The notes: generated by a model from the letters alone, not told the origin. Shown: positions 45,862 through 56,573, numbered from the stretch's first letter. The stretch: 64,000 nt of DNA from Chrysopilus asiliformis (GCA_964034945.1 OZ035964.1:3925533-3989532); one strand, 5' to 3'. Program-made: numbers and translations.

Positions 45862-48800
45862 TTGTTTGTCTGTCTGTTTGTTTGTCTGTTCGTCCGTCTG
45901 CCCGTCCGTGAACACCATGACTTTCGAAAGAATTGATCTAGAGACTTGAAATTTTGAACAGTTACATTTCTAGCAAATGGCAACAGGCAAAAGAACGGGC
46001 AAAATCGAACCATTCCTTCCCCCTCCCTTTGGCCCAGCTCCCACTCCTTCTGCTGATGTCCGGCCCAATCCCCAAAGGATTCGGAAGGACTAGCCTAATT
46101 CGGTGTAGTTTTTATGAAAATTCAATTTTTCGTAAGACACCTCCGCCCCCCTGCACCTCCCAACCCTAAGTGATATCGGAAAACAGACAACGGATTCTTA
46201 ATCAGAGGCCCAAAAAACCCCCCTACAACAAGTTTCAGCAAATTCGATGACGTGTCAAAAATTTGAAAAAATCGTAAGGGGGACCCCTGTACTTTTTTTA
46301 AGGACGAAAAATTCAAATCCTCCGATCGGGCTGAAATTCAGAACTTAGAGGTTATCGGGGGCGGAGAATCGATATCCGGTGTCCTTTTTGAGGAGGGGGG
46401 TGCGGTTCGGGCGGTACAAGGACGAGGTCCTTGAAAAATCCTTTTTTCCCCAAAAAGGACACCGGATATCGATTCCTCGTCCCCGAAAACTCTAAGATTC
46501 AAATTTACATGAAAATCCTTTTAGCCGTTTCCGAGAAAAAAGGATTCAATTTTTAAGGATTTATCTTGAGGAAAACCGTTAGTTTCTCCCGTAATTTTTG
46601 GCCTATCGACTCTGGGAAAACGGTTTTTGATAGATAAAAGGACCCTTAAGGATGTGTGGTTTTTGGTTTTTCTGAAACTGTAGAACTTTTTTCTAAAACA
46701 AATTTTTTCTCGAAAACTGAAATTTTCTTGAGATCTTTTTTCAAATTTCAAAAATTTGTAAAATGAAATTTCGTAAAAAAAAATGACTACAAAATGTTGG
46801 GAAATGGTCACAAAATATAAAACGCCGATTAATTTTGTAATTTCTACCAGTATAAATGCATAAAATAATTTATTTAATTCTGGTTTTTCCATTGATCGTA
46901 AAAAGGAATCGGGGAAAAAAGCATCGAAAGTAAATTATTCCTTCCCCTCCCCTTGGCTCGTCTCTTGCTCTTCTGGGGATGTCCCGCCAAATTCTTTAAG
47001 AATTCGAATTGAAAAGAAAAGGGAAAGCCTATTTCGGTATTCTTTTTGTGGAATTTTGAAATGATTTCAGATAACCAGTCCATACATCAAAATCCAATCG
47101 AACCGCCCCTTCCTTCCTCTCCCGCACAAATCCAATTTTCAGATAAAAATTTTATCTATCCTGGAGTATTTGACAATGGACCCACTTGGCAATTGTAGTA
47201 TTTCTAAGGTTTTTATTTTATAATTTCTTTCCATGAGAGATAAATGCCATAAAAAAAGGTTTTCCCATGTTCCCAGCAAAAGACCTTCTGCGAAATCCCT
47301 GAAGATTAAGAATTATTTTTCTTCATTAATTTCTAGAGATTAATTCGATAAAGTGCAGTTAATTGAAAATATCTCCGAGCATAAATTTGTTTATAAGATT
47401 TATAAGATAAATTTGTTTATAAGAACCCATCGGATGGCCACCGCCCCTAAAAATTCGACGCAACACAGCGAATTCAAGATAAAAAAGATAGCGCGAGTGA
47501 CGATAGTTTGGGCCGTACAGTGATTGGATGAGAAAAACTTAAACGCATCGGATGCATTGTAAGTCCAGGTAAATACGATTGTCTCCGGCTATGCACGTGA
47601 CACGCTTATGTATTTCCATATGCGGGAACAAAAAAGAACTGCGATAAAGAAAAAATGTGGGCACATAGCAGAGTTCCCGATTTGTTCGTGTGCGAAAAAA
47701 TAGCCCCCCGACGGGGAAAATACGAGAAAAGCCAATAAAAATGAAGCGGAAAAAATCTTGCCTCAATAGACGCACGGCAAAAGTTTTACATAAAGTAAAG
47801 AAATGAAAACTGTGTTAGGTTTGGTCAAGGGTCAAGGGTAGGGGAAAGTGGGATGGGAGAAAGGGGGTTTGTAAAGAGTTTTACCACAAAACGTCCACCG
47901 CTGAATGATTGGCAACTTGGGGAAATGCAGCAGTCTTCACTGGTCACGATGGCTCGTACAAATCATGAAAGAGGTGAAAATTTCCACGAAAAAGAATAAA
48001 ATCTCATAGGGAAAATCGGGAAAGCTCAAACAGAAATTTTCCAGCACAAGGAAAGAAAAATACTCTCTCGAAAGTCATACAATTTGCTGGAGTTTTAAAG
48101 AAAACGCGAAAGAATGAAAAAAAGGAGACTTTCCGAATTGCACTTTCAATGTGTGCCCAATAGCTGTACTCCGTGAAAAGGGAAAATCCAACCCTCCGAC
48201 CAGTTAGGCTCCCGTGGAAAAATGCACCGATGGTGCCGATGCACGGCCATTGGCCACTGCTGACCGATCAAAACCCTCGGCTGACCGTCATCGGTATCCG
48301 TCGTATCTACTCGCTACCCGCGAATGAAAATTGAGACACGTTTTCTGATCCACTCCGATTCGCACATTCCACAGGACGAATGTCCTTGAATGGTCCAAAC
48401 GGAGACGACCACTTGATGAATGAATCGGGAGTTCAGTCAACGATTGGCGAGCGCGTTCGATGCGCACGAGCGGGAAAAATTCACTTTTTTTTCTGGAGGG
48501 TGACGTATTCAAAAGAATCCCTTTTTCGGGATGTCTCTTTTTCAGGATGCTTAAGAAATTATTGTCTTGTTGTTGTTTATAGGCGATAAAAAAATATCTG
48601 TTGTGAACAGCACATGACTTTCTTATACAAAATCAACTTTCCTGTACAATTAAGCCGACGAATAAGCTTTTATTTAGATTGCCTTGGTATCTGTCTGTTA
48701 GGGTCAAATCTTGCAATCGAATTTTGATCCACTTCCTCTCACCCGATTGACTTGAAATTTTGCACACATACGTAAGTCCGATGACAATATAAAATTTTCA

Positions 48801-51800
48801 CTACGTCGTCCCTGTAAGGATAATGGAAGGTCCTGTCAGGATAACTTGATTATCCTTTTTCTCAAATTTTCCGGAATAAAATCTCAACCTGAGATTTTTC
48901 CGGTCGGTGAATCCGATTTGGGCATTAAGACGTCTCTAAGAATAACGGATGGTCCTGAAAGGTCTTGAAAGGAAAATTTTCCGAAAAAAATCTCTTCTGA
49001 GGTCTTTGGGGTCGCTGAATCCGAATCTGGCAATAAGAAGTCTGTAAGGATATCTCAAAAGCACGATTCGAAGACTAGAAACTTTTTTATAAGCGTGGCG
49101 AAAGACAGACGTTTCAAACTTTTATTTAGGAAAAAATGCACAAAAAAGGGAAAAAAAAATTTTCGGGTGCTGTGTATCAGAAATAAAAGCGAGATAAAGC
49201 ATAAAATAAATATTTATCTCGCTTTTATTTATAATACAACTGAGATAAATATTTATTTTATTTTTTATGCTTTTATCTCGCATTTATTTCTGATACACAG
49301 CAGCAAAAAAAAATATTTTTTTCAATTTTAGTGATTTTTGTCTAAATAGAAGCTATTTTATAAAAATCTTTTTTTTTTTTGCTTAAATACCTTAAAAAAA
49401 ATACCGTTTCAGTAAAAAGAAAAATTATAGTAGGTCTAACGAGGCGGGCTGCTGTTTTGTCGTTGACGGAAACTTTAATACAGATTCGGGAAAATAAATG
49501 CAGACAATTCATTGGAAATGGGCGAAAAAAAGAAGGAAAATCTTATGATTCGCTTTTAATTCTATTAAATTGATGGCATTAGAATTTAATTTACAAAACT
49601 CATCCCTGTCCGCCGTGTACCACAGAAGAATTATTTTAAGGACGATGAATTTTCGCTAGTCGAACAAGGAGCACTCGTTTAGCGTCATTACTTTTGCATG
49701 TCGTTTGCTAAATGATTTCGGTGCGGGATGGATCGGGGCTGGAGATGAAAAGTGGAAAACTATTTGCACTCGGAGATGACAATTGTAGGTAATTAAGAAA
49801 AACCGGCTCGGGTGGTATACAAGCAGACACCAAAATTGGAGTCCTTGGGACTTGCCACTACCGTACAATGGAGAATGGCGGACTTAGGGGGTTGTCGGCT
49901 CTGGAAATATCTAGGAATTTATCTTAACAAATCTAATGGCTGAAAAAACATACAATTTTCCAGGAATTTTTCTACTCCCGAAGGAAAAAAAACAAGCCGA
50001 TCACATTCTTCCGAACGCCAATGGAAAGACGGAGAATCGAACGATGAACGAAATTGCGTTGAAATGAAAGAAGTGATACAAAATATCTCGATTTTTCAAG
50101 GTTTACACTCTTTGTACAATATTTCCCACCCAAAATTGAAAATCACCCGCCATTGTCGTGTCTGGATTTCGTTAGTTTCCACAGAAATTTTTCCACAATG
50201 ACAAGCAGTTGGTGGACCACGACGCCTACTTGATTTGAAAGATGAGAATTTTTCCTGGAGCCCGGCTTTTGATAGAAAAGCTCTTGAGGATTCATTGAAA
50301 AATTGTTTCGTTTCGGTGGTGAGCATTTTCCGACCACCCACAAATCATCCACCCGCCCACTACCACCACGAGTAACAGCCAGGCGAATTTTTACTAAATA
50401 ACCTCCCCTCACCCCTTCTACCGTTATCCCATATTGCCTCCTCTATGGTCCAAGTTGTAATGTAAATTTTCTAATGGGTTTTCCACCGAGTTTTCCGATT
50501 CTTCGCCGTTAATTTGTGGCGAAAAAACTCAAGTTTTCACTGAAATGTGGGCAAAAACCAGAGAAACGGGACAACAAAACCACTATTCCCGTCCCCCAAG
50601 CTCATGTTGGGAAATGAGAAAACCAAGATAAATGAAAAATAAAGAAAGAAGAAGATAAAAAAAAATCCAGAGGAAAATGAGAACAAGAAAAGTGCTTAAC
50701 ATGAAAATAATTAATTTGAAAGTAATTAAAAGCAGCTCCCGAAGCTCAAGACAATTAAGAAAAGGGAACAAAAGCAGAAAAAATGCCAAATGAACGACCA
50801 GGGCCAGGACCGAGACCAAAACAAGAAGAAACAGCACTTATTTTCAAAAAAAACCAACACTCTCCTCTTCTCATCAAACTGGTCGCAAAGAATGACTATC
50901 CTATGGAAGGAGTCCTGGGAAATCGCAAGGACTTTGCTTAACAATTGAGGAGAATTTGTTGACCAAACAGACAAGAGGTAAATGGCAAAGTCGGGATGCC
51001 CATCAAGGACGAAAATTTACACAACAAGTGTGCAACGGAAGAGGACGTGGAAAACAGCGCAATGATTGACGAAAAAACTTCCGGATCGAGCAAAAACCAG
51101 CCGCATGTGAATTTGGAGCTTTTGCTCTGCATTCAGCGTCTAAAAAAAGTATGATGACTGCTTCAAATTTTCACTTTTAGCGTCAAATTTTCACAGAAGT
51201 GGTTCACTTTTTTCACCATTTTCGGAGGAGGTAAAAACAAAGCCTGTTTCATATCAAATTTTAACTTTTTACCTCAATTAGTTCTCGAGTTTTCATTTTT
51301 TTTTTGGGAAAAATATCTTGATGGTGGATAGCTTCCAAGAAATGAGATTTTTTCCGTTACATATACGTGTATGTACCAGAGGGGATTAATGGGTTAAGAT
51401 AATGTCGCAACAGATACTCAAAGTCTAATTCGAGAATATCTCGAAAGTAATCGAAAAGTACGAAAATAGGGAAAGCGGCGCCCATGGAAAAGTATTTATC
51501 TTAAGACGCTACTCTTTTCCGAAGGAAATGGATTTTTCCTGTCACTATTTATGATATGTTAACGTCAAAAACATTTTCGTGAATAAAAATGTTCGACAGA
51601 ATCGGAATATCGTGATTGCCATTTAATTTTTTCCCCCATAAATCCATTTAAATTACGGCCCCTTATGTCGTTATAACCGGTTTCCCGTGGATTTGAGATT
51701 TTTGTAATTTTATGCAAACAGAAATTACTGTCAAAACGCTCTGAAAGCATACAAAATAATATAAAGAAACTTAAAGAGTTAACAATTTTACATATAAAAA

Positions 51801-54800
51801 TTAGTGCGAATTTTCTACGTATATTTTTTGAAAAATAAAAATCTAGTGATGGCAAGCATAAATCACACAACATCTAAAGCATATCTAAACGAAATTATTA
51901 AAAAGAACAAACTTAAAATGTTAAAAACTCTGTTAGGGCTTTTATACTCTATATGAGAATCATTAAGAATTATATTAGATTTAGTATACCGTTTGTTATC
52001 GCATCGAACCAATCATCGGACACAAAAATGAACTTCACCAGGGTTGTTTAGGGTGGCAAAAAATTTTGATTTCCTCATGTCCGTCCATCCGACTGTCTGT
52101 CTGTCTTTTTGCCTGTTTGTCTGCCCGTCTGTATGTCTGCCCGTCTGTTTGTCTGCCTGTCTGTTTGTCTGTTTGTCTGTCTCTGAACACCATAACTTTC
52201 GAAAGGATTGAGCTAGAGACATGAAATTTTGTACAGTTGCTTTTCTTAGAAAAGGCAAGGCTTAGTTCTTGAACGGGCGATATCGGACCATTCCTTCCCC
52301 CTCCCCTTGGCCCATCTCCTGTTCCTTCCCGGCTAATCCCGCAAGGATTCGTATTAAAGGGGAAGACGGGAGCCTGATTCGGTGTCGTTTTTGTGAAAAT
52401 TCAATTTTTCGTAAGACATCTCCGCCCCCCTGCACCGCCCAAATTATTAGTGATATCGGAAAACAGACATCGGATTCTTAATTAGAGGCCCAAAAACCAC
52501 TTTTATACCAAATTTCAGCGACATCGGAGACGTGTCAAAAAATTGAAAAAATCGCAAGGGGGACCCCTGCACTTTTTTTAAGGACGAAAAATCGAAGTCC
52601 TCCGATCGGGCTGAAATTCAGAATCTAGAGGTTATCGGGGACGGAGAGTCGATATCCGGTGTCCTTTTTGAAGGGAGCGGTGCGGTTTGGGGGGTACAAG
52701 GATGAGGTCCTTGAAAAATCCTCTTCCCCCCAAAAAGGACACCGGATATAGATTCCTCGCCCCCAAAAACTATTAGATTCCAAATTTCATGAAAGTCCGT
52801 TCAGCCGTTTCCGAGATAAAAGGATACAATTTTTAAGGATTTAACATCCGGAAAACCGTTAGTTTTTCCCGTAATTTTTGGCCTATCGACTCTCGGAAAA
52901 CGGCGTTTGATATATAAAACGATCCTTAAGGATGTGTGGTTTTTGGTTTTACTGAAACTGCAGAACTTTTTTTTTAAAACAAATTTTTCCTCGAAAATTA
53001 AAATTTTCTCGAGATTTTTTTTTTAAATTTTAAAAATTTACAAAATGAAATTTTTTGGAAAAAAATACTATAAAATGTTGGGAAATGGTCACAAAATACA
53101 AAATCCCAATTAATTTTGCCATTTCCAACAATATAAATTTATAAAATCATTTATTCAATTCTGGTTTTTCCATTGATCGTGAAATGGAATCGGGGAAAAA
53201 AGCACCGGAAGTAAATTATTCCCCCTCCTCCCCTTGGTTCGTCTTCCCCTCCTCGTGCTGAAGTCCCGCCTAATCCTGTAAGGATTCGATTTAAAAGGAA
53301 AAAAGAAGAACCTAATTCGGTATTCTTTTTGTGAAACTTCATGTGTGAAAAATGATTTTACATAAAAATACAATCGGACCACTACGTCCTCCCTCTCCCT
53401 CAACAATGGAGTTTTTCAATAAAAATTTTATCTGTCCTCATATAGAGTATTTGACGATTGGTCCGCTCGGCAATTGTAGATGTTTTTAGGCGTAGTTTAC
53501 ATCTACATTTTATTTCGCGTGCTTTTTTCTGCGACACTAAATTCAAGTGTCACAAACGGGTACATTACGATACAAAATTCTGAAATTTTTTTCAAGAAAG
53601 ACACAGGAACCGAAATTTTTTCATACAAAATCGCCTAAATAAATTAAAATTTTTACAAGTTTTGGGGAGTGAATTTATTCTGCGAAAGATGAACAAAATT
53701 CGTGGAATTAATTCTGAATAAAATTCGCGAAGAAATTCAAGAACAAATAGCAGGTGTAAACGGGGCATTATGCTTCTTGAGTGATTCTCAGTTATTCTGA
53801 CAAACTTAGGTTAAAGTTGTCAGATGGAACTTTTCTTTATTCAACACACTCGTTAAATTACCGTGAAGAATTTAACGCGTTATTTGTTTGGTAAAACCTC
53901 CACTGGAATTACGAAATTTATGTTTATTTCCAGGTTTTTGGCATGGAATCGAGATTTTTTGCGTTCGAATCGAAATTTTTGCGTTGGTATCGAGATTTTC
54001 ATCGGATTCACTTTAAAATTCTGTATCTTGTAAAAAAAAAATGTCTGATGTGAACGGCATATGACTTTCTTACACAAAATCTACGTTCCTGCGCAATTTA
54101 CACTAAAACCCGACAGATAAAATATTAGTTTATATAAAAATATGAATTTTAATTTTACAAAATCTGAAACATCCCAATAACGGTAAAATATAACGGTAAA
54201 ATACAAATTTTGTGGGATATATTATTCGTTTTCACCAAAAAAAACCGTTAGTTTTTGAGAAAAAAATCGAATCGAGTTCTAGTCCAAGACAAAAGTGTAA
54301 GAAATTTTATTGTCTTCAACTAAGATTACGGAAAAACGCGGAGTTTGGGAATAATTAGAAAAAAAAGAACGGAATTGCGATTTTTTAAAAGCCGCCATTT
54401 TTGACACCTCCGGTTAACGGATTTCCTCCCTGTAAAACTTCACTGGTCTAGCTCAAAGTCATGAGAAAGTCATGTGCTGGTCACATCAGATATTTTTTTC
54501 CGTTTTTTTTTTTGAAATTTAAATCGTCAAAATGATTATCAGAGTTTATGAAAAATGAAGTGTTGAACCAATAAATAGATAATAATAACTCAAAGAAATT
54601 AAAAAAGAAAGAAGCAACATTGCAATTTTAATACATACATGACTGACCTTTGATGTGTGTGTCCTTAAACTTGATTCCGTTGCGAATCCTTTACCGCAGA
54701 TATTACAGTGAAATGGACGATTCTTGGCACGTTCGACTTGAGCATCATGATTTCTTAGATGCTGTTGTAAATTTGATAATTGAATAAATGCACGACCGCA

Positions 54801-54832
54801 ATCCGGTAAATGACATTTGTATGGCCGTTCAC
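38289..54832 (-). CDS. dati: C2H2 zinc-finger transcription factor gene, 5' partial, four exons
   Basis: The coding parts are 54832-54648, 43150-42988, 40833-40666 and 39817-38289; all junctions are GT..AG and join in phase (phases 0, 1, 1). The product begins inside a finger linker (GERPYKC), so upstream exons are missing. It has five C2H2 fingers: one with C-x4-C spacing, then four with C-x2-C, and a tail of about 500 residues of low complexity. A nuclear DNA-binding regulator is the expected role for the family. The first fingers resemble the rotund/squeeze/ZNF384 group (compare AFIQLSNLQQH here with AFSQLSNLQSH in rotund, recalled from memory). The RTANHPCPVCGKHYVNEGSL block made me think of the Drosophila gene datilografo (dati, CG2052); that orthology is recognition from memory and not proven. 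Introns are 11.5, 2.2 and 0.85 kb, and the largest carries transposon copies. The family is near certain; the gene name is perhaps 60 percent. Confidence 0.9.
39818..40665 (-). other. zinc-finger gene, last intron
   Basis: 848-bp intron, GTAAGA...TTTTTCTCAG, T-rich on the minus strand, with no other feature. Confidence 0.85.
40666..40833 (-). CDS. dati: zinc-finger gene, exon with finger 4 and start of finger 5
   Basis: The acceptor CCTACTTAG precedes CGAAGCGC and the donor GAAGCTG|GTAAGA is strong. The exon is 168 bp, phase 1 in and phase 1 out. It encodes KRRTANHP, then the finger CPVCGKHYVNEGSLRKHLACH (C-x2-C-x12-H-x3-H), then PETSQLTTSLRMWP and the start of the last finger, CSVCQAVFTHEAG. 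The finger is cut by the intron and completed in the next exon by LLTHMEH. I take the conserved RTANHPCPVCGKHY block as the most diagnostic part of the protein. Confidence 0.93.
41473..41610. mobile_element. foldback sharing the family B core
   Basis: ATCGGGGTGGCTAAAAGGCA and TGCCTTATTGCCACCGAT are inverted ends. Inside, CTTAAGTCGATTTTCAGGCG pairs with CGCCTGAAAATCGACTTAAG. The core equals that of the TTAA-type family B, but the termini differ. Confidence 0.8.
41770..41918. mobile_element. TTAA-flanked MITE with TTAACACGTTGACTG ends
   Basis: TTAACACGTTGACTG at the left and CAGTCCATGTGTTAA at the right, 149 bp. The ends resemble those of the element at 33057 (TTAACAC..GTGTTAA). Confidence 0.7.
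42988..43150 (-). CDS. dati: zinc-finger gene, exon with finger 3
   Basis: The acceptor ACAACAG precedes GAGCTACAG and the donor GCCA|GTAAGT is close to consensus. The 163-bp exon starts in phase 0 and ends in phase 1. It encodes ELQLHLGVLQQHAALIGGPN, then the finger CPICHKLFLGGEALMEHMKH-TH (C-x2-C-x12-H-x4-H), then a short spacer KDPNASGVA. The terminal A joins CG of the next exon to make Thr. The acceptor tract is a CA-repeat on the minus strand (TG-rich on plus), an unusual polypyrimidine-poor acceptor. It is 11.5 kb from the upstream exon; that intron holds two full copies of repeat family A. Confidence 0.92.
43798..43882. repeat. inverted repeat hairpin
   Basis: ACTATAACGAGC..TTTTTTAAAAGGAA pairs with TTCCTTTTAAAAAATAAAGC..TCGTCATAGT. 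About 30-bp arms. Confidence 0.7.
45157..45312. mobile_element. foldback element with decayed family B core
   Basis: GCTAGTGACCAC at the left and CTAGTGGTCAC at the right; inside, AATAACCGCTTAAGTCGATT pairs with AACTCGACTTGAGTGGTTAT. Confidence 0.65.
45690..47190 (+). mobile_element. repeat family A, copy 1
   Basis: Starts with TTTAGTATACCGTTTGTAAC, a GTCTGTCTGTTT microsatellite (45795-45905) and TTTCGAAAGAATTGA, then GC-rich CCTTCCCCCTCCC modules, a conserved hairpin (46364-46390 with 46451-46478), and ends near GGAGTATTTGACAATGG. About 1.5 kb with no transposase or reverse transcriptase frame. DRQTDRQT-like frames come from the microsatellite. Confidence 0.85.
47191..48592. other. intron segment, GC-richer towards 48.2-48.5 kb
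   Basis: Unique-looking. 48180-48500 is GC-rich, with CGATTGGCGAGCGCGTTCGA and GGTGCCGATGCACGGCCATT. It could be a promoter or enhancer inside the intron; no reading frame is convincing. Confidence 0.4.
48593..49090. mobile_element. repeat family D-like start followed by other repeat
   Basis: ATCTGTTGTGAACAGCACAT and CTTTCCTGTACAATTAAGCC match the left end of family D. From 48700 the text changes to AGGTCCTGTCAGGATAACTT type modules with internal near-repeats. Confidence 0.6.
49168..49302. repeat. 135-bp palindrome (long hairpin)
   Basis: TGCTGTGTATCAGAAATAAA at the left is the inverse of TTTATTTCTGATACACAGCA at the right. The pairing continues inwards through GCGAGATAAAGCATAAAATA, and a third GATAAATATTTATCTCGC segment sits in the middle. 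Likely a MITE or folded RNA. Confidence 0.9.
49303..51943. other. intron segment, no gene seen
   Basis: 49600-51150 is less AT-rich than most of the window and apparently single-copy, but splice-bounded coding frames are absent. Confidence 0.45.
51944..53450 (+). mobile_element. repeat family A, copy 2, with 14-bp inverted ends
   Basis: ATACTCTATATGAG at 51944-51957 is the exact inverse of CTCATATAGAGTAT at 53437-53450, which may be the true termini (1507 bp). Inside are the same modules as copy 1: GTATACCGTTTGTTATCGCA, the TGTCTGTTTGTC microsatellite, and the conserved hairpin (52648-52758). No coding capacity for mobility. Confidence 0.85.
53451..54033. other. intron segment, no gene seen
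   Basis: AT-rich DNA with a triple GGTATCGAGATTTT-like motif at 53935-54000. Confidence 0.45.
54034..54491. mobile_element. repeat family D, copy with both inverted ends
   Basis: GTCTGATGTGAACGGCATAT..GACTTTCTT at the left pairs with AAGTCATGTGCTGGTCACAT..CAGATATT at the right. 458 bp. It defines the family D termini. Confidence 0.82.
54648..54832 (-). CDS. dati: zinc-finger gene, exon with fingers 1 and 2
   Basis: The acceptor TTTTAG precedes GTGAACGG and the donor is AAG followed by GTCAGT. The exon is 185 bp and opens with the last two bases of a Gly codon, so the upstream exon must end in phase 1, as expected for an H-T-G|E-R-P linker. It encodes ERPYKCHLPDCGRAF..., a finger with C-x4-C-x12-H-x3-H spacing, then CNICGKGFATESSLRTH, whose second His lies beyond the splice junction in the next exon (H-x7-H through TSK|ELQLH). 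The end is phase 0. The exon is AT-rich (third positions mostly A or T), unlike the GC-rich last exon of the same gene. Confidence 0.93.
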
Positions 54833-55014
54833 CTAAAATTAAAAAGGAAAAAAGAACAGTTGTAAAAGATTTGTTTTCAAGTATTTATTTTTTATGTGAT
54901 TAAAATTGTATCAAAATTTCGAACATATAAATTAATGCGGTATTCTTTTTCTGAAATGTATTTTGGATATGACTTTCCATAACCGGTCCCTACATCAAAA
55001 TCCAATCGAACCAA
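54833..55014. other. zinc-finger gene, 5' intron, family A fragment
   Basis: Intron from the acceptor at 54833. 54950-55012 matches the 3' part of family A (CCGGTCCCTACATCAAAATC). Confidence 0.6.
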
Positions 55015-55106
55015 CGCGAATCAGGCTCTCCTTTTTCTTATTCAGTCGAATCCTTACAGGATTGTAAGGATTGGACTGAATAAGAAAAAGGAGAGCCTGA
55101 TTCGCG
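55015..55106. repeat. 92-bp near-perfect hairpin
   Basis: Arms 55015-55056 and 55065-55106 are 42 bp each with one mismatch; the loop is CAGGATTG. The arm begins CGCGAATCAGGCTCTCCTTT. It lies within family A-derived sequence, so it arose by head-to-head joining of two family A pieces. Confidence 0.95.
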
Positions 55107-55354
55107 TTCGCGAAATCAGCAGAAGGAGCAAGAGACGAGCCGAAAGAGCCGAGAGCCGGAAAGAGCCATGTGGTGGGAGGGGGGCTGGAGGGGAGGGGGG
55201 TCGTTTTTTACTCCCGGTGCCGCTTTTTACCGATAAGTTATTTCTCGGTTTTTCCTGACGTCTATTTCATACGCGGGGCAGTTTTGCAGAGCAGGCACAT
55301 TTTAGAAATTGCAGGGCAACGGATTTTTTATTTTTTTTTTCATCTAAACCCATT

Positions 55355-55826
55355 CAGGGTATTCACAGTCCTTTTTTAATTTTCGGTATTCGGTGTTTTC
55401 GGTAATATTAAAAGACTGAAAATATTCCGCTGTGAACATCCCACAGCACAGATTTGAGAACAGCGCTTTTATTTGATACGTGACCAAATCATGAACTGCG
55501 AATTTGATTGTAAAATATGTCACATACCTTTAAATCCATGTTTGATGTATTCTTTATTGTGGCAACGGCTATCAAAATTGAAAAAATTTGCACTCCGATG
55601 AGATAACCAGCGAGAAAATTTGACAATTAAAAACATTACTAGCGCCACCCGCGGTTGATTCTTGATACCGAATACCGAGGCTGAAAATCACGACTCGAGG
55701 CATGTTTACAATTACCGAATCCGGTAATTCATTTTTACATGAACCAAATTACCGTCTCGGTAAAAATCTGTCAAATTTGACTGAATTACCGAGCGGTAAA
55801 TTTACCCGCAAGAGGACTGTGATTGT
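55355..55826 (-). mobile_element. CAGGGTATTCACAG element, copy 2 (inverted)
   Basis: Reverse complement of 29384-29848 with an intact left end CAGGGTATTCACAGTCC and a decayed right end (AGAGGACTGTGATTG). It keeps the CACATACCTTTAAATCCATG segment, the minus-strand ATG-donor unit. Confidence 0.88.
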
Positions 55827-56573
55827 TTTTTATTGACTTGCAAGCAACATGGCAAGACTTGTCCTGTGTATGAAATAGACGCAATTCGACTCGGAATTTT
55901 TAGCCAATTTTTAGGAATTTTTAGGAAATTTTTCGTGATCAACAATACTTTGTATAAGATAAGAAATAAATATTCAATACGACCATTAATTTCAGGAAAT
56001 TAAAGTCAAATTTTTGATATGAAAACCATGCAAATGTTCCCAATCTCGTACGTGCTGCGACAGCAGTAAAAAAAAATCGTCACAAAGACCAAAAAAAATA
56101 ACAAGGCCAGTAGAAAGAATACAAAATTACTGCCGTGACAAGTTGAAAAATTGTAACGCGTCTCTAGTGTTATTGAAACAAGTTTTGTCCCTTTTTTTTT
56201 TTGAGAACATCCGAAATCTCATCATCGAAATTTCTGCGGTGTTGATGTGAATTTCATCCCCTTTTTCCTGTAGCACACACGGCTATAACCTTTCTATTAT
56301 CCTAAATTCCTAACTGTTTGCGTTTTTTTTTTGAATTTTCTTGTTTTCTCGTTTAATGAACTTCGAATATGAAATGTTGATACGAAAAGATGATACCCGA
56401 CTACAAAAAGGGTTAAGGACTACCAGAAAACAAGCAAAAAAAAAACAACAATTCAAGATTGAAAGAAAAATAAGGACGGAGAGCGCATAATGAAAAATGG
56501 ATGGAAAACTGGATGAGAAAAGGCCACTCTTAAGATTATACGGCGTAGAAAACAATGGAAAATGGGGCAAAAA

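Larger units (their letters stand above)
43151..54647 (-). other. zinc-finger gene, 11.5-kb intron
   Basis: Bounded by GTCAGT and ACAACAG. It contains two full family A repeats, family D copies, foldbacks, the long palindrome at 49168 and a GC-rich patch at 48180-48500. No coding exon is convincing inside it. Confidence 0.8.

Noticed and set aside
45603..46013. Frame with DRQTDRQTNRQT repeats
   Set aside because: Translation of a GTCTGTCT microsatellite inside family A; the same pattern recurs at 52013-52258 and 61147-61349.
56310..56570. Second half of the 152-codon frame at 56310-56768
   Set aside because: Phe/Leu/Ser-rich, typical of translated T-rich intron; only the first part looks possibly coding.
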